Positions 10,205 to 17,622 of a stretch of DNA of 64,000 nucleotides are shown here, one piece after another (position 1 is the first letter of the stretch; every line of letters begins with the position of its first letter). The notes beneath the pieces are model-generated. The model was not told the origin of the DNA, ran no database searches, and saw only the letters and a list, made by a program, of their open reading frames with translations. Source of the stretch: an uncultured Bacteroides sp. (GTDB taxonomy: Bacteria > Bacteroidota > Bacteroidia > Bacteroidales > Bacteroidaceae); NCBI GenBank assembly GCA_944322345.1, contig CALUOO010000004.1:62001-126000 (forward strand), written 5' to 3'. The translations under genes and the position numbers were made by a program.

Positions 10205-10305
10205 AAAGGTTAGCTGTCGTGTTGGGAAAGGTTAGCTGACATGTCAGCAAAGGTTAGCTGTCGCGTTGGGAAAGGTTGGCTGACGCGAGCCGAAAGGTTG
10301 CCCCA
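10205..10305 (+). repeat. 22-bp-unit intergenic repeat element, copy 1
   Basis: Four complete 22-bp units start at 10205, 10227, 10249 and 10271, with a partial fifth at 10293. Each begins AAAGGTTAGCTG (fourth: AAAGGTTGGCTG) and ends alternately in TTGGG or a TCAGC-like tail. Several units hold a short palindrome such as TGACATGTCA. The same element occurs at 14759, 22588, 32343 and 55592. The 491-bp gap (9999-10490) around it holds no gene that I can support; its only other feature is the palindrome at 10447. Confidence 0.85.
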
Positions 10306-10446
10306 CAAATTCCTGCCCGCCAAACCGTCCGGCAAAGAAAAACGCTCCAGACGGGAAACGAAAATTCTGTACATTTCACCTTCGGTCACAAAAAAAGTTG
10401 CAGAAAATCAGGCCGGTTTCTTAAACCTTTTCTTTTCCGGGGAGTC

Positions 10447-10473
10447 TAATTAAACAAACAGTTTGTTTAATTA
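10447..10473. promoter_or_regulatory. Perfect 13-1-13 palindrome, putative operator
   Basis: TAATTAAACAAAC, a single A, then its exact inverted copy GTTTGTTTAATTA. It ends 17 bp before the ATG of the ECF S-component-like gene. Size, symmetry and position suit a homodimeric repressor of TetR type or similar. No such regulator is encoded next to it in this window, so it would act in trans. Confidence 0.6.
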
Positions 10474-10490
10474 ACCACAATAAAAACAAC

Positions 10491-11000
10491 ATGGAAACAA
10501 CTTCAAAACTCTATTCCTTGTCCTTTGGTAACGTAAGGACATATTTGTTTGCCTTTTTGTTTGTGATAGGCAACATCGCACTGCCCCAACTCTGCCATCT
10601 TGTTCCTGCAGGGGGAGCCACTCTACTGCCCATCTATTTCTTCACACTGATAGCCGCCTACAAGTATGGTTTCCGCACAGGCTTGCTTGTTGCTGTCCTC
10701 TCGCCCGTTGTCAATCACCTGCTGTTCGGAATGCCCTCGGCAGCCGTATTGCTTCCCATTCTGGTGAAGTCGGTGGCGCTGGCAGGTGCAGCAGCATGGG
10801 CTTCCCACTATGCCGGTAAGGTTTCTCTGGCCGCCATTCTGATGGCAGTGCTTTGCTATCAGGCAGTGGGAACGGTATTCGAGTGCGTGCTTTACGGCGA
10901 TTTCTTCCTGGCAGTACAAGACTTCCGCATGGGTATTCCCGGCATGCTGATACAGTGGTTTGGCGGTTATGCACTGCTGAAAGCCATCGCACGGATCTAA
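10491..11000 (+). CDS. ECF transporter S-component-like membrane protein
   Basis: 169 residues with about five to six hydrophobic segments and few charges, in the size range of energy-coupling-factor transporter substrate-binding (S) subunits, which bind vitamins or metals in the inner membrane. The pattern (short first helix, LPIYFFTLIAAYKYGFRTGL, Gly/Ala-rich helices, MPSAAVLLPILVKS) fits ECF S components, but the substrate cannot be read from the sequence. No ATPase (A) or T component is in the window, so it would have to share an energising module encoded elsewhere or act alone. It precedes a DUF362 protein and a fused ferredoxin; a palindromic operator lies just upstream. Naming confidence is moderate. 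Confidence 0.7.
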   Translation: METTSKLYSLSFGNVRTYLFAFLFVIGNIALPQLCHLVPAGGATLLPIYFFTLIAAYKYGFRTGLLVAVLSPVVNHLLFGMPSAAVLLPILVKSVALAGAAAWASHYAGKVSLAAILMAVLCYQAVGTVFECVLYGDFFLAVQDFRMGIPGMLIQWFGGYALLKAIARI

Positions 11001-11185
11001 GACTTCCGACATCACATCTGCCGGCTCGGACAAGCGATACATAATCGGATGGTCTTCACATAGGGTTCACAATATATATAGAAAGAATAGGAGAAATGTC
11101 TTGCCTTGTCCGGCATGGCAGATTATATAATAACTCAAAAAATTAATCACTTATAGCCTAAAAACTAAAGAGCCAACAATTCAAT

Positions 11186-12124
11186 ATGGATAGACGAGAT
11201 TTTCTGAAAACGCTGGCAGTGGCGGGAGCAGCTGTCACGGTGCAACATACAGAAGCGATGGACATGCTGTCGCAGTCAGTAGCAGGAAGCCAAAAAGGAA
11301 AGGTAGATCTTGTGGCAGTCATGGGAGGTGAGCCGGAAGAGATGTTCCGCAAGGCGATAGCCGAATTCGGGGGCATGAAGCAGTTTATCAAACCCGGCAT
11401 GAAAGTGGCGGTGAAACCCAACATCGGTTGGGACAAAGTGCCCGAACTGGCAGGAAACACCAACCCGAAACTGGTGGGAGAAATCATCAAACAGTGTTTT
11501 GCCGCCGGAGCCAAAGAGGTAACCGTGTTCGACCATACCTGCGACGACTGGATCAAGTGTTACAAGAACAGCGGCATTGAAGAGGCAGCCAAGGCTGCAG
11601 GAGCGAAGGTAATGCCAGCACATCAGGAAAGTTACTATCGGGAAATAGAGCTTCCGCAAGGAAAGAAGATGAAGAAAGCCAAAGTGCACGAGGCTATTCT
11701 CGACAGCGACGTGTGGATCAACGTACCCATTCTGAAGAACCACGGCGGAGCCAACCTGACCATTTCGATGAAGAACCACATGGGTATCGTGTGGGATCGC
11801 GGATTCTTCCATCAGAACGACCTGCAGCAGTGTATTGCCGACATCTGTACTCTGGAAAAGAAAGCGGTGCTGAACGTAGTGGATGCCTACCGCATACTGA
11901 AAACCAACGGACCGCGCGGACGCTCGGCATCGGACGTTGTGCTGACCAAGGGTCTGTTTGTGTCGCAGGACATTGTAGCCGTAGATACGGCAGCTGCCAA
12001 GTTCTTCAATCAGGTGCGCGAGATGCCGCTTGACACAGTGAAACACCTTGCCAACGGACAGGCACTGAAGATAGGAACAATGGATCTGGACAAACTGAAC
12101 ATCAAGCGTATTAAGATGGGTTGA
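11186..12124 (+). CDS. DUF362 domain protein with Tat signal
   Basis: 312 residues. Twin-arginine signal at the start (MDRRDFLKTLAVAGAA), so export after folding is likely. The body matches DUF362, a family of uncharacterised proteins often found with Fe-S proteins: conserved segments are VAVKPNIGWD, VTVFDHTCDDW, WINVPILKNHGGANLTISMKN and a late VAVDTAAAKFF. A few Cys are present (for example in IIKQCF and DHTCDDW) but no CxxC cluster. It stops 7 bp before the fused ferredoxin gene and is almost certainly co-transcribed with it. A role in electron transfer or metal handling is inferred only from context. Confidence 0.88.
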   Translation: MDRRDFLKTLAVAGAAVTVQHTEAMDMLSQSVAGSQKGKVDLVAVMGGEPEEMFRKAIAEFGGMKQFIKPGMKVAVKPNIGWDKVPELAGNTNPKLVGEIIKQCFAAGAKEVTVFDHTCDDWIKCYKNSGIEEAAKAAGAKVMPAHQESYYREIELPQGKKMKKAKVHEAILDSDVWINVPILKNHGGANLTISMKNHMGIVWDRGFFHQNDLQQCIADICTLEKKAVLNVVDAYRILKTNGPRGRSASDVVLTKGLFVSQDIVAVDTAAAKFFNQVREMPLDTVKHLANGQALKIGTMDLDKLNIKRIKMG

Positions 12125-12131
12125 TAGCGAT

Positions 12132-13679
12132 ATGTTGCGTAAGATACGAATTGTGCTGTCGGTACTGTTTTTCGGGCTGACAACTTTCTACTTCCTCGAT
12201 TTTGCAGGTGTATTGCCCGAATCGTTCAGCCTCGTGGCACGCATCCAGCTGGTTCCGGCACTGCTTTCTTTCAGTCTGCTGACACTGCTGGTACTGGTAG
12301 CCCTGACACTGCTGATGGGACGCATCTACTGTTCCGTCATCTGTCCGATGGGCATTTTCCAAGACGTGCTGAACTGGCTTTCCCACAAGATGCCCGGTAA
12401 GAAGAAACGTTTCCATTACTCTGCCGCCAAAACCATTCTGCGGTGGACAGTGGTAGCGGTGACGGTTGTCTCCTACCTCTGCGGATTTACACTGCTGCTC
12501 GGACTGCTCGATCCTTACAGCGCTTTCGGAAGAATGGTGACCAATGTGTTCCGTCCGCTGTATATGCTGGGCAACAATCTGCTGGAGTCTGTCCTGTCGA
12601 GGTTCGAAAACTATGCGCTCTATCAGGTGGATGCCTCGCTGACCAGCCTGTCTGCCTTCTTCATCGGACTGGCGACGTTTCTGGTCATCGGCCATCTGGC
12701 ATGGCATCACGGACGGACATGGTGTAACACGATGTGCCCCGTAGGCACGCTGCTGGGATTCCTCAGCCGCTTTTCCCTGCTGAAAGTACGCATCGACCAG
12801 AACAAATGTACCCACTGCATGCGTTGCGGCACCCGCTGCAAATCATCCTGCATCGACAGCAAACTGGGACAGATAGACTACAGCCGGTGTGTAGACTGCT
12901 TCGACTGTCTGGAAAGCTGTAAAGAAGGGGCACTGGTCTATTCGCTGCCTTCGGCCGCACTGAAGAAACAGGCGAAGCCCGAAGAGAAGCCTCAACCCGA
13001 AACCGACAGTTCACGCCGCCGCTTCCTGCTGGCTGGACTCACCACAATGGCAGCTACAGGAAAAATGATGGCACAGGCACCTCAGATTGCCAGCAAGCAG
13101 AACAGCAACAAACGCTATACGAGACAACGTCCGCTGACTCCTCCCGGTTCGGTCAGTCTGGCCCATTTTCAGGAGAACTGTACGTCGTGTCACCTGTGTG
13201 TAAGCAAGTGTCCTTCACACGTGCTGAAACCCGCCTTCATGGAGTACGGGCTTTCGGGCATGATGCAACCCACCGTCTATTTTGAAAAGGGATTCTGCAA
13301 CTACGACTGTACCGTGTGTAGCGACGTCTGCCCCAACGGAGCCATCAAGCCCCTGACCATCGAGCAGAAACACCGTACACAAATGGGGAAAGTGGTGTTT
13401 ATCGAAGAGAATTGCATTGTCCACCTTGAGGGAACAAACTGCGGCGCCTGCTCTGAACACTGCCCCACACAGGCACTGTCGATGGTGCCCTATAAAAACG
13501 GACTTACCATCCCACATGTAGACACCTCCATCTGCGTGGGCTGCGGTGGCTGCGAATACGTTTGTCCGGCCCGGCCTTTCCGTGCGGTCTACATCGAAGG
13601 AAACGAAGTGCATCAGGAGGCAAAACCGTTTGTAGAAAAGAAAGAAGACAAGATAGAAGTGGACGATTTCGGATTCTGA
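12132..13679 (+). CDS. Membrane polyferredoxin, apparent NapH-NapG-like fusion
   Basis: 515 residues in two halves. Residues 1-270 resemble NapH: four to five membrane helices, two CxxxCP motifs (Cys67/71 and Cys198/202) and two ferredoxin-type clusters (Cys226-236 and Cys253-263). After a Pro/Glu-rich linker, SRRRFLLAG at residues 294-302 looks like an internal twin-arginine signal followed by a hydrophobic stretch ending MAQA. Residues ~335-515 then carry four more 4Fe-4S motifs (CTSCHLC, CTVCSDVCP, CGACSEHCP, CVGCGGCEYVCP), as in NapG. The expected role is quinol oxidation at the membrane feeding a periplasmic partner. No nitrate reductase is present; the DUF362 protein directly upstream is the likeliest partner. 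Confidence 0.85.
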   Translation: MLRKIRIVLSVLFFGLTTFYFLDFAGVLPESFSLVARIQLVPALLSFSLLTLLVLVALTLLMGRIYCSVICPMGIFQDVLNWLSHKMPGKKKRFHYSAAKTILRWTVVAVTVVSYLCGFTLLLGLLDPYSAFGRMVTNVFRPLYMLGNNLLESVLSRFENYALYQVDASLTSLSAFFIGLATFLVIGHLAWHHGRTWCNTMCPVGTLLGFLSRFSLLKVRIDQNKCTHCMRCGTRCKSSCIDSKLGQIDYSRCVDCFDCLESCKEGALVYSLPSAALKKQAKPEEKPQPETDSSRRRFLLAGLTTMAATGKMMAQAPQIASKQNSNKRYTRQRPLTPPGSVSLAHFQENCTSCHLCVSKCPSHVLKPAFMEYGLSGMMQPTVYFEKGFCNYDCTVCSDVCPNGAIKPLTIEQKHRTQMGKVVFIEENCIVHLEGTNCGACSEHCPTQALSMVPYKNGLTIPHVDTSICVGCGGCEYVCPARPFRAVYIEGNEVHQEAKPFVEKKEDKIEVDDFGF

Positions 13680-13701
13680 CCCGAAAGTTAACGAATAGAC
13701 A

Positions 13702-13803
13702 GACAAGTGGATAAGTGAGGAAAAAGAGGTTCCTTTTCACTTATCCACTTGTTTACTTATTGCCACTTGTCAACTTATACACTCGCCTACTTATCAACTT
13801 ATT
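13702..13803. repeat. 8-bp-period intergenic array with hairpin (gap before radical SAM gene)
   Basis: An arm with ACAAGTGGATAAGTGAGGAA (13702-13721) is answered by an inverted arm ending CACTTATCCACTTGT (to about 13752), so the RNA would fold into a long hairpin after the ferredoxin gene. The following DNA continues in degenerate 8-mers of the type ACTTGTCA / ACTTATAC up to the -7 box at 13806. Confidence 0.65.
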
Positions 13804-13805
13804 TG

Positions 13806-13813
13806 TACCTTTG
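13806..13813 (+). promoter_or_regulatory. -7 box for the radical SAM gene
   Basis: TACCTTTG, an exact fit to TAnnTTTG, 32 bp before the ATG at 13846. No convincing -33 TTTG. The repeat array ends where the promoter starts. Confidence 0.5.
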
Positions 13814-13845
13814 CAGCCGAAACAGTTTCTTAAACGAAGAAGAAA

Positions 13846-14619
13846 ATGACAGTTATTTATCCTTCACCCATTTTCGGCCCTATACATTCCCGCCGTCTGG
13901 GCGTTTCTTTGGGAATCAACCTGCTGCCGGCAGACGGCAAAGTGTGCTCGTTCGACTGCATTTACTGCGAATGCGGCTTCAATGCCGACCATCGTCCCCA
14001 CCAGCCGCTTCCCACCCGCGAGGAAGTGCGCACCGCACTCGAAGCCAAGTTGAAAGAGATGCAGGCAGCGGGAACAGCTCCCGACGTGCTGACCTTTGCC
14101 GGCAACGGTGAACCGACAGCCCATCCTCACTTTCCGGAAATTATCGACGACACACTGGCGCTGCGCGACCGCTATTTCCCTGCTGCCAAAGTGAGCGTGC
14201 TGAGCAACTCCACGTTTATCCACCGCCCAGCCGTGTTCGATGCACTGAACCGGATAGACAACAACATCCTGAAACTGGACACCGTAGACGAAGACTACAT
14301 CCGTCTGATTGACCGTCCCTGCGGAGCCTATTCAGTGGCAGAGATTGTGAAACAGATGAAGGCTTTCAAGGGCAACTGCATCATACAGACCATGTTCCTG
14401 AAAGGAGGCTATCAGGGCAGGGACATGGACAACACTTCGGACAAATTTGTACTCCCGTGGCTGGAAACCGTCAAGGAGATTGCACCACGGCAGGTGATGA
14501 TTTATACCATCGACCGTGAGACACCCGACCACGACCTGCGCAAAGCCACCCACGAAGAGCTAGACCGCATCGCTGCGCTGGTACGTGCGGCAGGCATTCC
14601 GGCAACGGCGTCGTATTGA
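13846..14619 (+). CDS. Radical SAM protein (COG0731-like Fe-S oxidoreductase)
   Basis: 257 residues with the radical SAM cluster motif CxxxCxxC as CSFDCIYC near residue 33, directly after a GxxRRLG-type opening (GPIHSRRLGVSLGINL). The SAM-binding GNGEPT follows (TFAGNGEPTAHPHF). This architecture is that of a broad radical SAM group related to TYW1-like and MJ0683-like enzymes, often without an assigned substrate. There is no C-terminal SPASM or extra Cys cluster, so modification of a small molecule or RNA cannot be told apart. It has its own promoter box and is followed by a convergent SulP gene. Confidence 0.88.
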   Translation: MTVIYPSPIFGPIHSRRLGVSLGINLLPADGKVCSFDCIYCECGFNADHRPHQPLPTREEVRTALEAKLKEMQAAGTAPDVLTFAGNGEPTAHPHFPEIIDDTLALRDRYFPAAKVSVLSNSTFIHRPAVFDALNRIDNNILKLDTVDEDYIRLIDRPCGAYSVAEIVKQMKAFKGNCIIQTMFLKGGYQGRDMDNTSDKFVLPWLETVKEIAPRQVMIYTIDRETPDHDLRKATHEELDRIAALVRAAGIPATASY

Positions 14620-14624
14620 TGAGT

Positions 14625-14745
14625 TTTTAAGTTTATAAGTTTATAAGTTTTTGAGTTGGTGAGTTGGTGAGTTTATGAGTGGGTGGGCAGAACGCAACAG
14701 AGCTTATACACTCATAAACTTATCAATCCACCCGTCCAACAGCTA
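14625..14745. repeat. 8-bp-period intergenic array, convergent gap
   Basis: Runs of TTTATAAG and GAGTTGGT with an 8-bp period, then a different centre (about 14685-14705) and inverted units such as ACTCATAAACTTATC. It lies between the convergent radical SAM and SulP genes, directly before a copy of the 22-bp-unit element. This 353-bp gap (14620-14972) holds no gene that I can support. Confidence 0.7.
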
Positions 14746-14758
14746 TAAAGAACCTGTT

Positions 14759-14850
14759 TGTTGGGAAAGGTTAGCTGACGTGTTGGCTAACCTTTGCTGG
14801 CATGTTGGGTAACCTTTCCCAACGCGATAGCTAACCTTTCCCAACAAACC
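14759..14850. repeat. 22-bp-unit intergenic repeat element, copy 2
   Basis: One forward unit (AAAGGTTAGCTGACGTG) followed by three inverted ones (ending TAACCTTT). The element is bounded by TGTTTGTTGGG on the left and CCCAACAAACCG on the right, which are inverted terminal repeats. The whole element can fold on itself. Confidence 0.85.
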
Positions 14851-14891
14851 GCCTCAGAACAGCTTCTGAAACGGGGGGAATAGAAAAGAAA

Positions 14892-14933
14892 AATCGCCGT
14901 GCCCTTTTGGATGCAAAGGGATTCACGGCGATT
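14892..14933 (-). terminator. Terminator of the SulP gene
   Basis: Perfect 10-bp arms AATCGCCGTG / CACGGCGATT plus inner pairing of CCCTTT with AAAGGG. On the minus strand the stem is followed by TTTTTCTTTT, as expected for an intrinsic terminator downstream of the stop at 14973. Confidence 0.8.
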
Positions 14934-14972
14934 CTTATGAATGACAGATTGTCTATTGAAAATTCCGGTGGG

Positions 14973-16649
14973 TTACACCAGTTTCTCTGCCCGTTCCAGT
15001 GCCACGTTGATGTTCGGGCAAATGTTCTCTTCACCCAGCAGCTCGTAGAAACCGGAGCGCTTCAGTACCTCATGCACCTTGTCGTTCACTCCAGACAGAA
15101 TAACGGTGATCTTCTCCTTCTGCGACATCTGGCAGAGCGTAGTCAGGTTGTGGATACCCGTAGAATCGATGAAAGGCACCTTACGCATACGGATGATACG
15201 CACCTTGGGACAGTCGCCCAACTGTGCCATCATCTCTTCAAACTTGGTGGCGATTCCGAAGAAATAAGGACCGTTGATCTCGTACACCTCCACTCCCTTA
15301 GGAATAATGAGATGTTCTTCGCTCAGGGCAATATCTGATTCGGCATTCGGGTCAATCTCGTCGGTAATGACAGAAATCTTGGTAGTCTCCATCACACGTT
15401 TCATAAAGAGGATACAGGCAATGACCAGTCCGGTTTCGATGGCCACGGTCAGGTCGAAAATCACGGTCAGGAAGAAAGTGATCAGCAGCACGGTGACATC
15501 CGACTTCGGATTCTTGAGCAGCGCCTTGAACACGCGCCAGCCGCTCATGTTGTAAGATACAACCACCAGCACACCTGCCAGACACGCCATCGGGATGTAC
15601 TGTGCCAACGGCATAAGGAACAGCAGAATCAGCAGCAGAACAACCGCATGGATAATTCCCGCTACGGGTGTCTTTCCACCGTTGTTGATATTGGTCATCG
15701 TACGGGCAATGGCTCCGGTGGCAGGAATACCACCAAACAGAGGAGTGATGATATTGGCCGCTCCCTGAGCAATCAGCTCAGTGTTGGAGTCGTGACGGTC
15801 GCCAATCACACCATCGGCCACTGTAGCCGACAGCAACGACTCGATGGCTCCCAGCACGGCAATGGTAATTGCTACCGGAAACAGATTCTTCACCGCTTCC
15901 CAGTCGAGTGCAGGCACCACTGCACCGGGCAATTCGGCCTTGATGGCAAAGCGGTCGCCAATGGTAGGAATAGAGTCGATGCCCCCGTATACCTTCATCA
16001 GATAAACGGCAGCTGTTACCACAACAATGGCTATCAGCGAACCGGGAACCTTCTTCGAGAATTTGGGAGTGATGGCAATGATAAAGATACTCACCACGCT
16101 TACCACAGCATTCCACCAGTTTACCGTATCGAAATGACGGAAATAAATCATCCACTTGCCGATAAAGTCACCGGGCACCTTTTCACCTCCGAACGAAAGT
16201 CCGAACACGTCGGCTATCTGCGTAGTGAAGATAGTAACGGCAATACCGCTGGTAAACCCTACGATAATCGGGTAAGGAATAAACTTGATGACAGCACCCA
16301 GCTTGAATACTCCCAGCAGAATCAGAATGACACCCGCCATCAGCGTGGCAACAATCAGTCCCGCTTCGCCATACTGCTGGATAATGCCGTAGATGATGAC
16401 AATAAACGCTCCTGTAGGTCCGCCAATCTGGATCTTGCTTCCGCCAAGCAGCGAAATGATGAATCCGGCAATAATGGCGGTAATAATACCCTTCTCGGGC
16501 GATACTCCCGAAGCGATACCGAAAGCAATGGCAAGCGGAAGCGCTACGATACCCACAATGATACCTGCCATCAGGTCTGCCATGAACGTCTCTTTCGAGT
16601 AATTCTTCAGGCAGGAAACCAATTTAGGTCTAAATTCAAATAGTTTCAT
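14973..16649 (-). CDS. SulP family inorganic anion transporter with STAS domain
   Basis: 558 residues. The N-terminal two thirds contain about ten or more hydrophobic helices typical of SulP (SLC26-like) transporters, starting with the family block DLMAGIIVGIVALPLAIAFGIASG. The C-terminal ~110 residues are a STAS domain, with the conserved IDSTGIHNL loop. Family members carry sulfate, bicarbonate, chloride or organic anions; the substrate here is not decidable. No carbonic anhydrase or sulfate-assimilation gene adjoins it. It is monocistronic, with a strong terminator (14892-14933) and a -7 box upstream (16696-16703, minus). Confidence 0.93.
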   Translation of the reverse strand: MKLFEFRPKLVSCLKNYSKETFMADLMAGIIVGIVALPLAIAFGIASGVSPEKGIITAIIAGFIISLLGGSKIQIGGPTGAFIVIIYGIIQQYGEAGLIVATLMAGVILILLGVFKLGAVIKFIPYPIIVGFTSGIAVTIFTTQIADVFGLSFGGEKVPGDFIGKWMIYFRHFDTVNWWNAVVSVVSIFIIAITPKFSKKVPGSLIAIVVVTAAVYLMKVYGGIDSIPTIGDRFAIKAELPGAVVPALDWEAVKNLFPVAITIAVLGAIESLLSATVADGVIGDRHDSNTELIAQGAANIITPLFGGIPATGAIARTMTNINNGGKTPVAGIIHAVVLLLILLFLMPLAQYIPMACLAGVLVVVSYNMSGWRVFKALLKNPKSDVTVLLITFFLTVIFDLTVAIETGLVIACILFMKRVMETTKISVITDEIDPNAESDIALSEEHLIIPKGVEVYEINGPYFFGIATKFEEMMAQLGDCPKVRIIRMRKVPFIDSTGIHNLTTLCQMSQKEKITVILSGVNDKVHEVLKRSGFYELLGEENICPNINVALERAEKLV

Positions 16650-16695
16650 GTTTATGAGTTTATGGATTTATAGTCTTTTTGTAAAGTAGAGGTTG

Positions 16696-16703
16696 CAAAA
16701 TTA
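16696..16703 (-). promoter_or_regulatory. -7 box for the SulP gene
   Basis: Minus-strand TAATTTTG matches TAnnTTTG about 47 bp before the ATG. The -33 element is not evident. Confidence 0.45.
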
Positions 16704-16820
16704 GGCAAAATAATCGGAATAAATATGTTTTATAACATACTAATTGATTATTCATGCTATTATAGGCCTTATTACAGCATATTTCCGAAGAAAAAGAACA
16801 GCGCGTGTAAACAAAAAAAA

Positions 16821-16828
16821 TATTTTTG
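16821..16828 (+). promoter_or_regulatory. -7 box for rubrerythrin
   Basis: TATTTTTG fits TAnnTTTG, 55 bp before the ATG at 16883. The -33 region lacks a clear TTTG, which would fit an activator-dependent oxidative-stress promoter (inference). Confidence 0.45.
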
Positions 16829-16882
16829 TGTTTATGATAGAGTAGAACAGTTATTTCGTAATAAATAAAAAACAGATTGATT

Positions 16883-17461
16883 ATGACTAAAAGTATCAAA
16901 GGAACCCAGACCGAAAAGAACCTGATGACTTCATTTGCTGGAGAATCACAGGCGAGAATGCGTTATACTTACTTTGCAAGTGTAGCAAAGAAAGAAGGTT
17001 ACGAACAAATAGCCGCTATATTTACCGAAACTGCCGATCAGGAAAAGGAACATGCCAAACGTATGTTCAAGTATCTTGAAGGAGGTATGGTAGAAATCAC
17101 TGCCAGCTATCCGGCAGGCGTTATCGGTACTACGCTCGAAAACTTGCGTGCAGCTGCTGCCGGTGAACACGAAGAGTGGTCGGCCGACTATCCTCACTTT
17201 GCCGACGTGGCAGAACAGGAAGGTTTCCCCGAAATAGCCGCCATGTACCGCAACATCTCTGTTGCCGAAAAAGGACACGAAGAAAGATATCTTGCCTTTG
17301 TAAACAACATCGAGAAGATGAGCGTATTTGCAAAAGAGGGTGAAGTAGTATGGCAGTGCCGCAACTGTGGTTTCATCACCGTAGGTAAGGAAGCTCCTGA
17401 GGTTTGCCCGGCATGTTTGCATCCGCAGGCATACTTCGAAGTAAAGAAGGAAAACTATTAA
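16883..17461 (+). CDS. rbr: Rubrerythrin
   Basis: 192 residues. An N-terminal four-helix ferritin-like domain provides the di-iron ligands through E-x-x-H type motifs (DQEKEHAKR and AEKGHEERY). A C-terminal rubredoxin-like domain carries two CxxC pairs (CRNCG and CPACL, 12 residues apart) for the Fe(SCys)4 site. It acts as an NADH-coupled peroxide reductase in the cytoplasm of anaerobes. The ATG at 16883 (MTKSIKGTQTEKNL) is the normal family start; a TTG two codons upstream is not needed. It is monocistronic, with a hairpin terminator after the stop. Confidence 0.96.
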   Translation: MTKSIKGTQTEKNLMTSFAGESQARMRYTYFASVAKKEGYEQIAAIFTETADQEKEHAKRMFKYLEGGMVEITASYPAGVIGTTLENLRAAAAGEHEEWSADYPHFADVAEQEGFPEIAAMYRNISVAEKGHEERYLAFVNNIEKMSVFAKEGEVVWQCRNCGFITVGKEAPEVCPACLHPQAYFEVKKENY

Positions 17462-17525
17462 AACAGAACGACTGGCTGGTAAGTGCCGGAAAGTCGATAA
17501 GTTAATAAGTTGACAAACAAAAAAG

Positions 17526-17579
17526 AAACGGATAAGCAAGGAGGCTCCATATGCCCTCACTTGTTTATCCGTTTGCTTT
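17526..17579 (+). terminator. Terminator-like hairpin after rubrerythrin, inside an 8-bp-period array
   Basis: Arms AAACGGATAAGCAAG (17526-17540) and CTTGTTTATCCGTTT (17560-17574) pair almost perfectly and are followed by GCTTTTT. The flanks (17490-17640) carry 8-mers such as GATAAGTT and ACTTGCTT, so the terminator is built from the intergenic repeat family. Confidence 0.7.
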
Positions 17580-17622
17580 TTATATCCTGTTTTCTTGTCA
17601 ATTCATTCCCCTGCTCACTTGC

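Noticed and set aside
10205-10305. CRISPR array
   Set aside because: The 22-bp units are directly contiguous with no unique spacers, their polarity flips in other copies, and no cas gene is present.
10491-11000. Specific vitamin transporter name for the S-component-like protein
   Set aside because: No substrate-specific motif and no ECF ATPase or T component in the window.
12132-13679. Nitrate reductase operon
   Set aside because: Only the NapH/NapG-like electron-transfer part is present; no NapA or NapB gene is nearby.
16877-16882. TTG start for rubrerythrin two codons upstream
   Set aside because: The ATG at 16883 matches the normal family start and has suitable upstream sequence.
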